DNA of 64,000 bases from Protula sp. h YS-2021 (taxonomy: Eukaryota; Annelida; Polychaeta; Sabellida; Serpulidae). The notes under the pieces were generated by a model. The model was not told the origin of the DNA. It did not search any database and saw nothing but the letters and a program-made list of their open reading frames with translations. The stretch's first letter is position 1; the number at the start of each line of letters is the position of its first letter. This document shows positions 34,600 to 46,756 of this stretch, one piece after another. Made by a program: the position numbers and the translations under genes. The DNA lies in contig OX457027.1 in assembly GCA_949752745.1 (NCBI GenBank), positions 57,664,053-57,728,052 of the forward strand, in the 5' to 3' direction.

Positions 34600-36380
34600 A
34601 TTGCCATTTGGCTGTTACTCCAACATTTGTACAACGCCAATTTTCTGACATCTACACAGCGTCGACTTTTCATCGTTTTTTTTTTTCTAACGTTGCACCA
34701 AAGACGCTGATTAGATGTGGAAGAAAGTGGGTGTTCGGCTGTTAACAAACAACGTTAAGTATTCAACTTTGAGTCAAAAACGTGATTAGACATAAATAAA
34801 ATGCTTTTTGGTCCCAAGTAACATACGATCATGTAGCCTGTAATCCGTATATGCGGTCTGTATGGCAGGCACTAAGAAAAACTAAGTCACAAAATGTCTC
34901 AGATGTGGGTTTCAGGTGAACCAAAATGCTCCGGGCATGATTCCAAGCAACTTTCGTACTTATATCTATTTTAGTGTAACCTCAAATCCACATTGGATAG
35001 ATGTCGGAATGTTTAAAGGAGAACCCTTAATATTGAGGTCTACCTCCCCATCCCCCACCCCCCCCCCCCCCCTTCCACTACCACCCAACCCTACGGCAAA
35101 TTGTGGATGCGTACATATATTATCTTGTTTGAAGACAACACAGCAGACCCACGTAATAATTCCAAAACGGTCTTTATGATTCTCAGCCCTTCCCTAATTT
35201 ATTTTAGGTCATTTCTACAATTTGCCTATATTCTGTTGATTGCATCAAGTTTTCTCATAAAAATAGGGTATCCACACTGAAATATACAAGAAAGAAAGAA
35301 CATGTAGGGCAAATCGGTCCACAGTAGAAATTTATTTTACTTAATATTTAAAAGCGCCAAAGTGCCAAAATCGCCAGAGTGTTAATTATCTAAGCGTCAG
35401 TGGCTTGTGTTAAAACGACAGCGGAGGCGGGGTAGCGGTGCTGAGGGCCCAAATGTATCTGAGCCAGAATGCGTCGATTTACATTTCTTTAAGCACACTT
35501 AACTTTCGAAATATGATTAGGAACGCAAATGGCCCAAGGGTTGTTCTTGTGTGTGAAATACGAAACCCCCTGGGGAGTGTCTGATCTTGTATATGGCGGT
35601 GACTACTCAATGGTGGGTTGTTGGAGAGTAAAAATGGGACTCGAAACGCAAATCATGATCAGACGGGTGCGTAATTAGTAGCAATGATGAGAACAAGTCC
35701 AACATTTTGACAACCAACTGTTTTCACTGAAAACTTTTATTTTTTTTCGTATGAAACGATTGCTTTTCAATATAACTGGTTCGTTGATCTCAGCTTCGAT
35801 GTGGTTTTTTATGGGATTTTGCAACAGTTTTTGAATGGATTAACATGAAAGGTGGATCTCAAATATTTCTAACGGTTAGTTTCTCTTACATTTCAGACAC
35901 TTTCATTTTGGAAGAAATGAAAAAATATGGATGTGCCAGATAATTCGATTTTCCAATTTGATAAAAAAATCATATGGGATATACATACTTCATTGTGTCA
36001 ATTTAAGTACGTAGTATCTGAAAGAAATATCATAGCAAACGCAGTAGACTACTATACTGGACTGTTCATATTTCTTCGAGCAAGGGTCGATTTTCACAAA
36101 TTTCACTATTAAAAAATAAATTTTAATTTTAAATTTTGAAAGGTGCTAGCGCAGATGTGAAGTGAAGACAAAGAGTCAAAAATCGAAAATTAACATCCCG
36201 ACAAGAGAGCGAAATAAAATGTTAAATTTGCTTGTTCTTTCTTGTGTGATTCCCTTGGTAAAAAAGAAGTTCAATTAATATAAGCGCCCAGTGATTAAAA
36301 TGTCCCGACTCAAGCCCACAAGCTTCTAGATTGGGTTTGTTAATGAGTTTATAACTGAACCATTAAAGAAATAAATGTCT
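34600..36380. other. Non-coding DNA, no supported feature
   Basis: Contains a C-run with CCACC steps at about 35045-35085. No coding, RNA or element structure was recognised. Confidence 0.45.
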
Positions 36381-36389
36381 CTCGAGTGT

Positions 36390-36660
36390 ATACCCAGTAA
36401 AAATTCAAACGTCGAACCAACGTCAATTTGAGGTTACGACGTTGACCCGACCAAACCAAAACATTAACTCTGGTTGAAATATGGTTATGATTGATCGCGA
36501 TCATAGATCAACGTTTTACCAACATCTTTCACACCACGTCGAATAGGGTAGTTTAGGCGTTGCTTTTGGTCGTAATCAAAACGCAATTTTCGACGTCTAA
36601 TCGACGTTTCTAGTGCAACATTGAATAAAAGTCGGAAATCGATTTTGGATAGATGTCAGA
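36390..36660. repeat. CCCAGTAAA-ended GACGTT-rich repeat fragment
   Basis: It begins with CCCAGTAAAAATTCAAACGTC and continues with GACGTTGACC, GATCGCGATCATAGATCAACG and TCGACGTTTC. The same order of phrases occurs at 58.96-59.2 kb and 61.86-62.35 kb. The opposite end is missing here; the sequence passes into TTATCGCTCACCGGAAATGG, which is shared with the element at 50.6 kb. Confidence 0.65.
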
Positions 36661-36799
36661 TTCACAACCAAAAACATCTTCCTTATGTTATCGCTCACCG
36701 GAAATGGTAGCCGTGACAGGCCACTTCAAAAATAGGTCAACGCGGAGGCAAAATACAAGAATTTATGGAGTGCGCAAGTTTTTGCCCAGCGACTTTGAA

Positions 36800-37335
36800 G
36801 AGGTATCCATGGAAATCGACTTCATAATATCCTGGTGGGATCATGTGGGTACTCCGACGAAGGATGACCACAATGTGATTGTTGCGATTGAGACGGCGAT
36901 TCTAGATAAGTATTCCCAACGAGTATAGAACGTCCCTTTTTCGGCGTCTGTACTACGTTGTTTCAATTAACATTTAGATTCTTGGTTGCGGCCAAGGAGA
37001 GAAACCTGAAGTTGACCATTATCTCTAAAACCGTTAGAGATAGAGTGATTTTCAGCTTTTCTGCTTGAACAACGCCACATAATAGTTACCTCTGTGATCT
37101 TGACCTTAAGTTCTCTGTCAAGATCAGAACCTGGAAGCTGACCTTATCTCGAAAACGCTAAGAGACAGAGAGATTTTGAGCCCATTTTCGACCATTTGAC
37201 CAAAAGAATGTGACGCAACAGGTACATCAGTGACCTTGACTTTATCGGTTAAGGTCACGGTCAAAACCGGAAGGTGACCATTACCCCGAGAAGGGTTAGA
37301 GATGGGACGATTTGGAGTTCCTTTCCTGTGGGTTA
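36800..37335. repeat. AGGTCA-rich interspersed repeat
   Basis: Same family as 33.66-34.33 kb. Shared phrases include ATCGACTTCATA, GTGGGTACT, AACCGGAAGGTGACC, AGTGACCTTGACTTT and TTAAGGTCACGGTCAAAA. A frame running through it at 36.65-36.93 kb is not convincing as a gene. Confidence 0.65.
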
Positions 37336-38884
37336 ACGATAAATACGGAAATGTTCTCCGGGTTCATGCACTCAAGCCAAAAAAGTAATTATTTGTTTTG
37401 TAGCAACTGCCAGCAATTTTGTTTTATAAACTGAACTTAAAATAGATGAACATCGTAAATTTAACAATGCCATGGGCAGCAATATACAGTCTACGGTACT
37501 GTTTTTGGGAGTAATGTCTATGCAATAACATAGCCGCAGAGTTTTTTCCCAATCAGTTTGTGTAAATTGCTACTACTTCGTATAAAAATGCAGACCTTCA
37601 AGAATCTTGTGGTTTATATACAACAAGCTACGCAGCAAAGATTCAGTGCAGGTGTGAAAGCATTAATAAAACAACCTTAACATGAGCGGTTCAGGATGAC
37701 AGAAAGGAGAGGGCAGCGTCGGTCTAGAACGGTAACCGCTTAAAGCATTACCCATCCGGAGGGTGGGGGGGGGGGGGAGAGGTGGCTTGGTAATGTATAT
37801 GTAACCGTGGATACAATCCCACCCAACCCCAGAAAAACGGACTGAGAAAGATGCTATTTTGGGGGCCAAGTGCTACCAGGAGTGTCAGTTTCGTTAAAAA
37901 AGAAGCATTTTCATTCAGTCCTCCACGCTTTCCGTATAAAGAGTGGTTTGATACGGAACTGCAGCGAAAAATACAAAAAATTTCACCGATACTACCAACC
38001 GTGTCTTCTTCACAGGCGTAAAGATGAAAAGTGAACATCGAATCCCAGTACGGGTAAACATTGGGTTACCCATGACGTACTTCGAGCTAACCATAAAAGT
38101 TTTATACTCCAGTGAAATGAATTCTAATTATTAGAAACGGGAACAAAAAAGGTAGGATGACACTTTTCAAAGTATCGGGTCGATCCAAAGGCATCTGCAA
38201 TTGTATGAGAACAGTACGGATCTAAGCATTATACACGTAATTATCAAACTTTGGATATGTCTGTCTTTCTGTTCTGTGATTGTAGTCATGCACGGGCCAG
38301 AGACGAGTCTGTATTCCTCAGTATGTAATGAGTCTGATGCCAGAACATTACCCCGGCAGACAAAACCCACCTTGAACAGAACTCCCGCCTTCTTGACAAA
38401 TACGACAGAACCTTCGTTGCAAGAAGGAAAAAAAGTTATTCAGTTTTCTGAGAATACCAAATGGCTATTTCGCTCTTTACTTACGCTATAGGTGTTTTTC
38501 GGCGAATCTGTCGATCCTAACTTAGGGTGTCTCAGGTGGGGAAGGATGTTGGAGAGGGGGGTGAAGGCTGAACTTTCAGAAAAACTTACAATGGTATTTC
38601 TTATACCACAGTCATTTTCAATCACTTTTAAAAGAGAAGGAGTCGCTCAGCCCTATCCCCACCCCTTTTAATTTTTAGGTAAATTAAAGATACAAACCAT
38701 AATTTCACATAAAACGTCTCCCCGGAGAAGGGGAAGTCACTTCCATTCGTGGCACCCAATGCCAAAAAAATCCCCATTGAAAAACATGCTTTTTTTAGGA
38801 TCAGTCTCAAATTAAAATGACATTTTTACTCACACAACAATGCTTAAGTTCCACAAAATGATAAAACCTCAAGATAAACTTAAG

Positions 38885-39010
38885 TAAACTGTTAACTAGT
38901 AAGTTTTTTTTTTTGGGGGGGGGGATACTTGGATTCATTCTGTCCCCCCCCCCCTCCCACCCCTCCCACCCCTCCCATCCCCTATCTCCTCTGCACAAAT
39001 TCCAGGGTCG
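38885..39010. repeat. Simple T/G and C-rich (CCCACCCCTC)n tract
   Basis: A T run, then a G run, then repeated CCCACCCCTC units. It lies just beyond the 3' end of the receptor gene. The C-rich strand could form an i-motif or, on the complement, a G-quadruplex. Confidence 0.85.
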
Positions 39011-39208
39011 CCCCCTCCCCTCCACTGGTTTGTAGGGCCACTGATGTCCATGGAGATATTATCGTATCCTTTCATTAGAATGGCACGAATGTCGCAATAA
39101 GTCCCACATCATGTATTGTTTAATGCAGAAACACTCAACAAAACGCCAAAGCCATCACGTATATTGTCAAGAGAGCAAAGACACAATTTGCTCACAAAAC
39201 ATTATGCC

Positions 39209-40072
39209 TCAGATATGAAAGACAATCGGCACCGTTTTGACATAAGCTGAGGGCTTTGATTTTCCCTCTATTGCCAAGCTATGGGGTCTTCTTGGGGCTT
39301 CCTTCACAAAAGATGTTCTCTCATCATATTCCGGTTGACAACTAGTAAGCGCCATGGTGTCGGTTGAAGCTGTTTTCTTTATTTTAGAATTCGTAAGAGT
39401 GAACAAGGATGGAGCATGCCACGATAATCTATGAAGTGATTTATACTGAGGAGGCACTGACTGACAGGTCATTGGCTGGTTGTAACAATGGAAGTTCCTA
39501 TGGCGACGGCAGATGCATTGTGGGAGCTCAAAATTTCCCGTTGTTGTCAGTCCTTTACAAAAGTCGCAATCCAGGCCATTGAAAGAGGGTTTGTTTTCAT
39601 TCGTACCGGTACTACTTTCAGGTGAGACTACACTGTCATATGACAGCGAAGTTGCTACGGTATTGAGGCTTTCTTGTGTGCTTGACAACTTGCATTGCAT
39701 GCACTGTGTCATCTGCTTTTTATGTAGCAAACATGAGCAAGATGGGCTACATACCCCATTGTCTGATGGTGAAGGAAATACTGACATTCGGGAAGTAAAC
39801 ACGTCATTATGAAAAAGATTTCCCAGCCAATATGTTCTGGGTAAGATTTCATTTTGCTTTACTGCTGGCGAGTTCACAAGTTCCCTGCTATGAAAAGAAG
39901 CAGCTAATGACGGGGATGGGGAAGCCGCCTGGCTGTGTAAAGTGTTGCCTTGGTCTGACGTCTCATTCTTCATTGTCGTCACTTCTGAAATAACCTCTTT
40001 TAACTGTTTCTTGTAATATTCTCGCTCGGATTTTAGCTTTGATGTCAATTCTATAAGAGCATTTACCTCCTC
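39209..40072 (-). CDS. Class C GPCR (GPR158/smog-like), last exon: cytoplasmic tail
   Basis: The exon encodes 287 residues and ends in TGA at 39211-39209. It begins in phase 0 after an acceptor (TCTGGCATTGCAG). The first 30 residues (EEVNALIELTSKLKSEREYYKKQ) are a heptad-type amphipathic helix, likely a coiled coil. Coiled coils after the seventh helix are known in GABA-B and GPR158-related receptors. The rest is low-complexity and Ser/Thr/Pro-rich with a Cys/His-rich patch (CDFCKG ... CICRRHRNFHCYN). The tail assignment rests on collinearity and phase with the upstream exons; the tail itself has no diagnostic domain. Confidence 0.65.
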   Translation of the reverse strand, partial: EEVNALIELTSKLKSEREYYKKQLKEVISEVTTMKNETSDQGNTLHSQAASPSPSLAASFHSRELVNSPAVKQNEILPRTYWLGNLFHNDVFTSRMSVFPSPSDNGVCSPSCSCLLHKKQMTQCMQCKLSSTQESLNTVATSLSYDSVVSPESSTGTNENKPSFNGLDCDFCKGLTTTGNFELPQCICRRHRNFHCYNQPMTCQSVPPQYKSLHRLSWHAPSLFTLTNSKIKKTASTDTMALTSCQPEYDERTSFVKEAPRRPHSLAIEGKSKPSAYVKTVPIVFHI

Positions 40073-40448
40073 CTGCAATGCCAGAAAAAGTAACTTAATT
40101 AACAGGACAAAAACTGCAATTTTTAATGCGACAGAGAACTAGCATTGATTTTTTAATGCGACAATATGGTTGGACAACACACCCAACTGAGCTTCTCATG
40201 GCGACATTTTAAATTACGTACTATAATTCCAGGAAATTTTAATATTATACTGGCACATTCAAAGAATCTAAATGCCCCTCGTAACTCCATCGGCAAATCC
40301 AAGCAGATGGGAAGTGAGGTCAGTCTCGGATCATTGCCCCTTCAATTTCGAAAATAATAGCAGTTTTCCTGGTAAAAATTAACATTTTGTGATAAACTTT
40401 CGCTTTCAAAAGCCGGCGAAGACTTCCATTTAACAAAATATTATATGT

Positions 40449-40853
40449 GTGTATCTTAAACACTCAGTCATTGCTATTTTATACACTTTCTTTGTTTATT
40501 GCTGCAGAATAATATTTGCAGATCCAGAGGGGATTGCAGATTTGCACCCTGTCTCAGGCCGATTCTTTATGATGCTAAAAACTGCCATTTCAGGGAATAT
40601 GCCTGCCAAATGCTTCTGTGCATCTTGGCTCCGTATCATAATGCATCAGATTGGTTATTGTTATTTATATAAAAGCAGGAATAATTCTGGTTTGCGCCAC
40701 AGAGCATTGATTTCTACACGGCTCTGTCGGATAGCGCAGACTTTTTTTTTTTTTTTGCACAACGCTGTTTTTAATGTTTATGATGCACTTGTTTATTATG
40801 TTACTGTTTGCTTTAGTTTTTTATTGTGTGTGTGGTTTTATAATTGTTCATGA
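40449..40853 (+). other. Unassigned plus-strand open frame (134 codons)
   Basis: The frame lies inside the last intron of the receptor gene on the opposite strand. It has two hydrophobic stretches and an AATAAA follows at about 40879. I recognise no family. A T-run inside the frame (FFFF) and the lack of splice context make a chance frame or retroposed piece more likely than a gene. Confidence 0.15.
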
Positions 40854-40978
40854 TTATGATATGGTGCATTGTTCACCAATAAACAACTGAACCGTTTACC
40901 CTTTGTTTCGCATGCACCTCAATTTTCATAATTATTTCTGTTGTAATGTTGGAATGAAAACTAAAGCAAACCACATAC

Positions 40979-41200
40979 TTTACTATATTCGGTTTCGCGC
41001 GTCTCGTTCATTTCGCTTTCTGCTTCACCGTCTATGGCGCAGTTAGCCAGATCTTGTAGCGGACCGCAAGGAATGCAGTTGATCGTTTTGACGTTTCCGG
41101 TTTTATTTATGACCAGTGTGAGCCTATGGACGCGCATGGGGCCGTGGACGTCTGTGAGTGTTCCTTCAGCCGTTCTAGTTTTTCTCATGATAACTGCGAA
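40979..41200 (-). CDS. Class C GPCR, juxtamembrane exon after TM7
   Basis: A phase-0 to phase-0 exon of 74 codons bounded by TTTTGCTTTAG before TTC and AAA/GTATGT after. It reads FAVIMRKTRTAEGTL ... ETEYSK, which continues TM7 (VFLPK) directly into a basic intracellular segment. No conserved motif is recognised in the middle, so confidence comes from the clean splice sites, phase and order. Confidence 0.62.
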
Positions 41201-41761
41201 CTAAAGCAAAAGACAAAGCAAAGAAAGCATGAAATCTCTTTTGGAGTGCATAAATGACCTAGACATTAGCAATGCATGATTAATGGGTTACATGGACTGC
41301 GTTTTTGGAGGTCCCACAGGCCGTTTTTATCTATTTGTTATCCTTCTAACAAATCTAAAAAAAGCACATTCATTCTACAATACCAAAAATTAAAGAGGTA
41401 TACAACAAACAACACAGAAATTGTAGAATGGGATAATATGAGGATTTTCTGATCGCACAGAAAGTAACAATGACAAATTGCAAGCGACTTTCCTTGGACT
41501 CATTACTAAGGTCTGGAATCTAAGAGAAATCGTTGCACTTTGTCAGAACAAGTAATGATGACGGATTAGCTGACCTCGCTGTCATCTGACAACTTTTACA
41601 TGGGCAGAAAACGTGAAATCTGGTAACAAATGACCCTATTATCTAGCCAAGCCGTTGATAAGACAAATGAATGACAAGCAATTATATAAATGCAGATTAG
41701 GATTTATAATAGCGATGCGCTAGAAATGATAACCTCTCCCACTGAACAATGCAGTGCCCAG

Positions 41762-41782
41762 ACCCCCCCCCCCCCCCACCCC
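41762..41782. repeat. C-rich tract
   Basis: Run of 15 C followed by A and CCCCC inside a receptor intron, with an (AAAT)n run about 100 bases further on (41871-41894). Confidence 0.85.
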
Positions 41783-42054
41783 CCGTGCGAAGGCGAATAT
41801 TGTAACCAATGGATGGTGATGTCACAAAATTTTGTGTACGGGGGGATTGGAAGCATGATCCCTTAAATGCAAAAAAAATAAATAAATAAATAAACAGATT
41901 AATAAAAATAACAAGAAATAAAAAACGTTGGCACGATAATAGATGTTCAAGCTTCACATCAGTTTATGACCCTTCCCTACAAACAGCACTTCTTTTCAAC
42001 AACCTTCTAGTGGTCTTTCAGTTTAAAATGCGAATAAATTCACAAGTTCATGTA

Positions 42055-42160
42055 TGGTCTATGGTATCTGCACAACGATGTTTTGGGCAATGATATCAAG
42101 GCAATTATGTTTGGACAATGATATTTGGGCAATGACGCCCAAGCAATCATGTCTAGAGAA
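42055..42160. repeat. Short minisatellite, 14-15 bp unit (GGGCAATGATAT-like)
   Basis: Five or so degenerate units (GGGCAATGATATCAA, GGCAATTATGTTTG, GGACAATGATATTTG, GGCAATGACGCCCA, GCAATCATG). The step matches the arms of the foldback elements, but no inverted partner was found. It lies in the receptor intron between the exons at 41.0-41.2 and 42.68-42.78 kb. Confidence 0.6.
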
Positions 42161-42677
42161 AATAACGAAAGACAAATGTACTGATAACTACAGATTCCGA
42201 ATGATCGCCGACTTCTGGGATGCGGAAAGTTCATGGATATCCTTGTTTTTCTACCACTGTTTTTCTGCCGCTTTATCTACCAATCTACTTTCCATAAACA
42301 TTTTAATTTCTTCAGAATACTTTTGGTGTATTAATAGTTGTGTGCTAAAAACAGCAATTGTTTGAACAATTTCAGAAACTTTGAAAGAGAAGTTAATCAA
42401 ACGAATATCATCTTTTCGACACTGAAATGCATTGTTTCAACATCTGAAAGCTCTCAATTTTCTGCTGGGAAAAAATTTCAATAATGTTTTAAAGAATGCT
42501 TGCTTTATTTCGTTTCAAGGTTAACGGAAGTCGTTAATGTAACTTAATACTCAGCGGGCTTCAAGTTAATCACTTTTCTTGATTAAATCCGGTTTATTAC
42601 GCAGAGTATGAAATTACTGCTTCTGGATGTCATTTTGAGGAGCAGTTGATTATTTCTAAATGGATAACCGTTCTTGC

Positions 42678-42783
42678 CTTTGGTAGGAAAACCAAGAGTA
42701 GAGTGGGTGTCACTGTGAATTCGGTGTCCAGAAATACTGCAAGGAATCTGCTCTGCTGTTCGTCTACTACCTTCATGGCGTGT
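42678..42783 (-). CDS. Class C GPCR, TM6-TM7 exon
   Basis: Reading from CAC at 42782 gives HAMKVVDEQQSRFLAVFLD then TEFTVTPTLLLVFLPK. The latter corresponds to the seventh helix of class C receptors (Q-L-T-V-T-L-T-L-L-L-L-F-x-P-K pattern). The acceptor is GTTTAAAG before A (phase 2 entry, completing Arg). At the 3' side the coding sequence ends CCAAAG/GCAAGA, a GC donor, and joins in phase to TTC at 41200. With 35 full codons the exon is too short to show in a simple frame scan. Confidence 0.7.
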
Positions 42784-42999
42784 CTTTAAACAGTCACATA
42801 ACATTTGTTATAGGATATATACGAGATATTTGGTAGATACAACATTTTCAGACCTTATCTTATCAGCTGACTGGAAGTCAGTCGATATAGGCTTTGTTAA
42901 ATGATTTATTTCATCACATTTAACTGCAATATCTATCGACATTGACTATCTATTGACTAGCGAATCGTCCAGTTAGATTACAACATTTACCCAAGTCAT

Positions 43000-43345
43000 G
43001 TAAAAAAGACTTCATATTGACTCAGAATAAGTCAATATCTGCTAATTATTGACCAGTGGAAAATATTGACCTTTAGGTCAACATCTTTGTAACTGGTCAA
43101 TAATGTCTTCATGTTGACTCAAAATAATTCAATATATGTTTGGCTACATAACATAATTGGTGTTTCATTTATAAATAACATAAATATCGATCTTACTGGA
43201 CAACAATATTTCATATTGACTCATACTAATTCAATACTTGTTAATTACTGACCAGTAACTTTAACTGGTCAATTATATTTTCATATTGACTGAAAATAAT
43301 AAACAGATACAAGTTAACCCAAAATAAGTCAGTATCCACCAATTA
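43000..43345. repeat. Degenerate repeat of TTGACTCANAATAA / ACTGGTCAATA phrases
   Basis: Alternating copies of CATATTGACTCA, AATAATTCAATA and GACCAGTAACT or ACTGGTCAAT occur every 60-120 bases, some in opposite orientation. It lies in a receptor intron. Probably a decayed tandem or foldback repeat. Confidence 0.55.
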
Positions 43346-43567
43346 GCACATTTTCCGAACCTCGATATTTAACTGATATTTAAATTCTGTATACGTTTCT
43401 TCGCTTTTGTCCCTAGCTGTGAGGGGTGTCACCATTAGTATTAACTGCCCTTTAGTCCTCGTCGCATTTTCTTATTTTAAAGAATCCGCAAAACTGCAAG
43501 TCTGCAAGAGAAGATCACTAATTCCTCATGGGAAAGGTTCTCAGTTACTATAATAAAAAAACCTTAC

Positions 43568-43706
43568 CGCGTAATAATAAATGCTAGTGTCCACAACGCC
43601 TGATTCCATACTGCCAGACCTGTGGTTACGCTTTCGTTGTACAACACCGGAGCATACCGAGTTTTGTAGCACATTGCACCCACCCACAAAAGCAACACAA
43701 GTTCTC
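43568..43706 (-). CDS. Class C GPCR, TM5 exon
   Basis: A 139-base exon between acceptor CTTGTACAG and donor ACGCG/GTAAGG. It enters in phase 1, completing Gly from the previous exon, and reads GELVLLLWVGAMCYKTRYAP then VLYNESVTTGLAVWNQALWT. GExxLLLWGxxLCY followed by a F/YNES motif is a hallmark of TM5-TM6 in GPR158/smog-like and GABA-B-like receptors. It leaves in phase 2. Confidence 0.78.
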
Positions 43707-44639
43707 CTGTACAAGACCAAACGACAAAAAAAAAGCGACAATAATGTATTGCATTGTTGCTAACTTATAAAAGACTGTCAGCGTTTCCCCACTTAGCTCT
43801 TGCTTGACTGATAAGAAACAACAATTTTTATTGAAACCCAATCAAGAACCGGATTTTCCGGTCCTCAAAACTGACTGGGTTGGGGAAGCTGAAAGCAGAG
43901 TTCTGCTATTGTCTTCCCGTCTAACAGCATCAACGGGTTTTACTTCTGAAGTTGCTTTTAACCTTGATTAACGAATTACTCTTTTTGCCAATCCCAAGAG
44001 CGTCGCTGATATCGAAGGTTTCTGTGAACTTGTAACGATTCTCTGTTACAACGATCTCTTATGATATAAGGACGCTTACTTTTTCATCCTATCGATCTCG
44101 TCCAGATATAGAGATTTTGAAAGGAAGTAAATGAAATATATGGGAAATTATGGTCTAATGCCTGACATCCATATGTATGGGCTGAGAACGGTACCAAAAT
44201 GTCATATCAAGGCAGTCAGTCTCCGTGCTTTATTCATCCCCATGCTTGTTCGTTATTATTTAATGTCGGTAAGCCTGTTTATTTCAATAGAAAAACTTTC
44301 GGAAAAATTCAAAGAAAGCCACCAAAAACATCAGTGAGTACTGCAAGGTTGTAATTATTCGCTTGTTTGTCAGCTCTGTTTTCGACGCCAAATGCGTTTG
44401 CAATATTAGCATCTTTGGTGGTACGAGAAAAGGTTGTTGCCAAAATGTTATACGTGGTTTTTATAGTTGTACAGAAATGGGGAACTTGCATTCTTTGCGA
44501 TTAGTAGTTAATTGATGGTAGTTGTGTATGCATATTGCCTACAGCTATCTCTGTATTTAAAAAGGGACAAACAATGCAATAGTCTGTCGGCTGAAAGAAA
44601 AAAATAGGGCAAGCCATACAAAACTAGAACCTCATTTCT

Positions 44640-45110
44640 CTAGCGAAATGTTAAACACTTGACAAAAATTACAACGCAAAAATACTTCCTTCAATGGGTT
44701 ATTTCTTGAATAATATATTGCAAAATGTTTGGTTTTTGCTGATTTAAGGTTTTATTGAATGATCAGGCACACACCGTGTTATATATTTACGCAGTGACAG
44801 ATCGCACAAAGCTGAGCAACTGTATGTTCTGTGCTGCGCGTTAAATGCTCCGCCTTTACTTGCAAGAAGTACACTCTTTTCACATAGCATTTTAAACAAG
44901 AAAACGAAATCGAAGGCGAAAATAAAAAGTGTCATGCACACGTTCATATGAAGTTCTACCTAAGTGCCAAGTTTCGTGGCCCTAGGGCCCGTCGTGCCAG
45001 TGACACAGGGAATTTGTTCACTTTCAAGAAAAAAAAAAATAGCAACGGCTGCTCGCACAAATTCCTATAGTCCTTGCAAGCCAAAGGCTTGGCAAGTGTT
45101 GAATATTTGC
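44640..45110. repeat. Dispersed repeat, copy A
   Basis: It matches 62.95-63.47 kb in the same orientation over about 450-500 bases with indels. Landmarks are CTAGCGAAATGTTAAACACT, ATACTTCCTTCA, ACACCGTGTTAT, TTTACGCAGTGA, GAAAACGAAATC and CTTGCAAGCCAAAGGCTTG. The last phrase forms an imperfect hairpin. No protein is evident. Confidence 0.8.
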
Positions 45111-45729
45111 CGACACGGTATCACTAATTTATTTGAGCACGTTCATATACAGCTTTGTAAAAACATAATCGTATTGCAGCTACGCAACGTAACATTACTT
45201 TCAAAATAACAAAATAATAAATTAAGTTTTTGATGCAAACTCCCCCAACTCGAACTGCTTCTGCTGACCTCAGCAGCTCTGTTCAATGAGAGATTACACA
45301 GTAAAAATATCATTATATTTAAGATGTGCAGCGAGGGAAAATATCTGAAATTTGGGCCAAAAAATTACACACAACAATTGGCCAAAGAATGAAATTCAGT
45401 CAAATGACACGTCTTCATTGTCCAGAGGATAGAGGTTTTATTTGGGCATGGTTGCTTCTGATCACAACTGTTCGTGTTGAATATGAATCATAACTATCTT
45501 ACGTCTAAGTCCAAGGGCACTAGGATAACTTCAATGCTATTATTGGACTACATCGCTAAATACCGTAAAAATAATGAGAATGCAACTAACTGATAATGGC
45601 GCAGAGTAAAGGCAACTTATGGTAAATGTGTCTGAGTATCGTTACACCTCCTCCTGGCCGTAATGACCAATAACTCATCGAAAGCTTAGACAGTTTCTTT
45701 ACTAGTAATTACAGCAACGGTAGATCTAC

Positions 45730-45941
45730 CTGCTAATGTGATGAATGTCCATAGATCAAGACGCCAATTGCAGCTTTGAGATGACATTTCATCGTGATCG
45801 TGCCGTCCATATATCTTGTAAAAGGTCTGCACCGTAAGGAAGACGATTGTCATTGTTAGGAGAAATGCCAGACGTAGTAGCAGCTCCTTGTCTCGTGTAT
45901 GCATGAGGCGTGACTTGTGAAAGCGCAGTATGACAGATACC
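45730..45941 (-). CDS. Class C GPCR, intracellular loop 2 / TM4 exon
   Basis: A 212-base exon with acceptor GATTTTTCGCAG and donor GCAG/GTAGAT. It reads VSVILRFHKSRLMHTRDKEL then LLRLAFLLTMTIVFLTVQTF, a basic loop and a hydrophobic helix, and ends with CNWRLDLWTFITLA leading into TM5. The LKTWR-VSVILRF junction created with the previous exon matches the LKTWRISVIFR pattern of smog-type receptors. Phase 2 in, phase 1 out. Confidence 0.78.
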
Positions 45942-46756
45942 CTGCGAAAAATCACAATACATCTATTGTTCCCGACTCAATGGCAGTTGTGACTTCTATT
46001 AAAGGCTTTGATTATAAAAACATGTCTTTTAAATTATTCTCATTTCTTAAGGGAAATCAAAGATAATAAAGACCTTTTAAAAGAAGCCAACCTTTTAAAT
46101 TCTTTGTCTGATAAGACGTCTGAAATGAGAAATAAAGTGTTTTGCGAGAAGTAAGATTTATTTTCAATAAAAACGAGTAATTGTTCTCTATTTGTTTGAA
46201 AAGAAGTATTGTCAGATTCTGCTGTGCCCTTACTTCATAAGTGACGTAATATGAGTTAGTTACCCAAGATTTTAGTTTGAATCGAAGCTGTGTTTTGATC
46301 AGTGGAAAGGAAGTAACTGTATCTAAATTCACGAAGTACTTTATATCGCATTCTAGAGCTAAACTTTCTGGTTGAAATGTGATAAAATATATTTGGCAAC
46401 GAATTACAAGGAATTCAGGAACAAGATGAATTAATATAGGAAATGTACACTTGTAAAAACACAGTCTTCAAGAAGTTTTGTTTACTTCACACAAAACGTT
46501 TTATGCACAAGAATTAAAATGGGACGTAGAATGAGAAGTTTTCATTTCTTGCAAAAAGTCTGTAGCATTAAATCTTTTTAGTTTCTTGTGTTTCTTGTGT
46601 TTCTGCGGATTATGTTGCAGTAGAAAACCATCCCGTCAATTTCTTTTGGGGTTCTAACCGTTCAAAAGCCAAGTTGTCTGCACTGCTACTTCAATGGGGA
46701 ATGCCCTTCCCCCGCCCCCTCCCAGTACGGCAGACCAAACAAGCTCGTGAGATTAC

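Noticed and set aside
38201..38491. 96-codon plus-strand frame with a signal-like hydrophobic start
   Set aside because: No cleavage-site context, family motif or clear donor; weak on every count.
44309..44491. Extra receptor exon on the minus strand
   Set aside because: No helix-like content, and the TM5 exon at 43.57-43.71 kb already joins the TM4 exon in phase without it.
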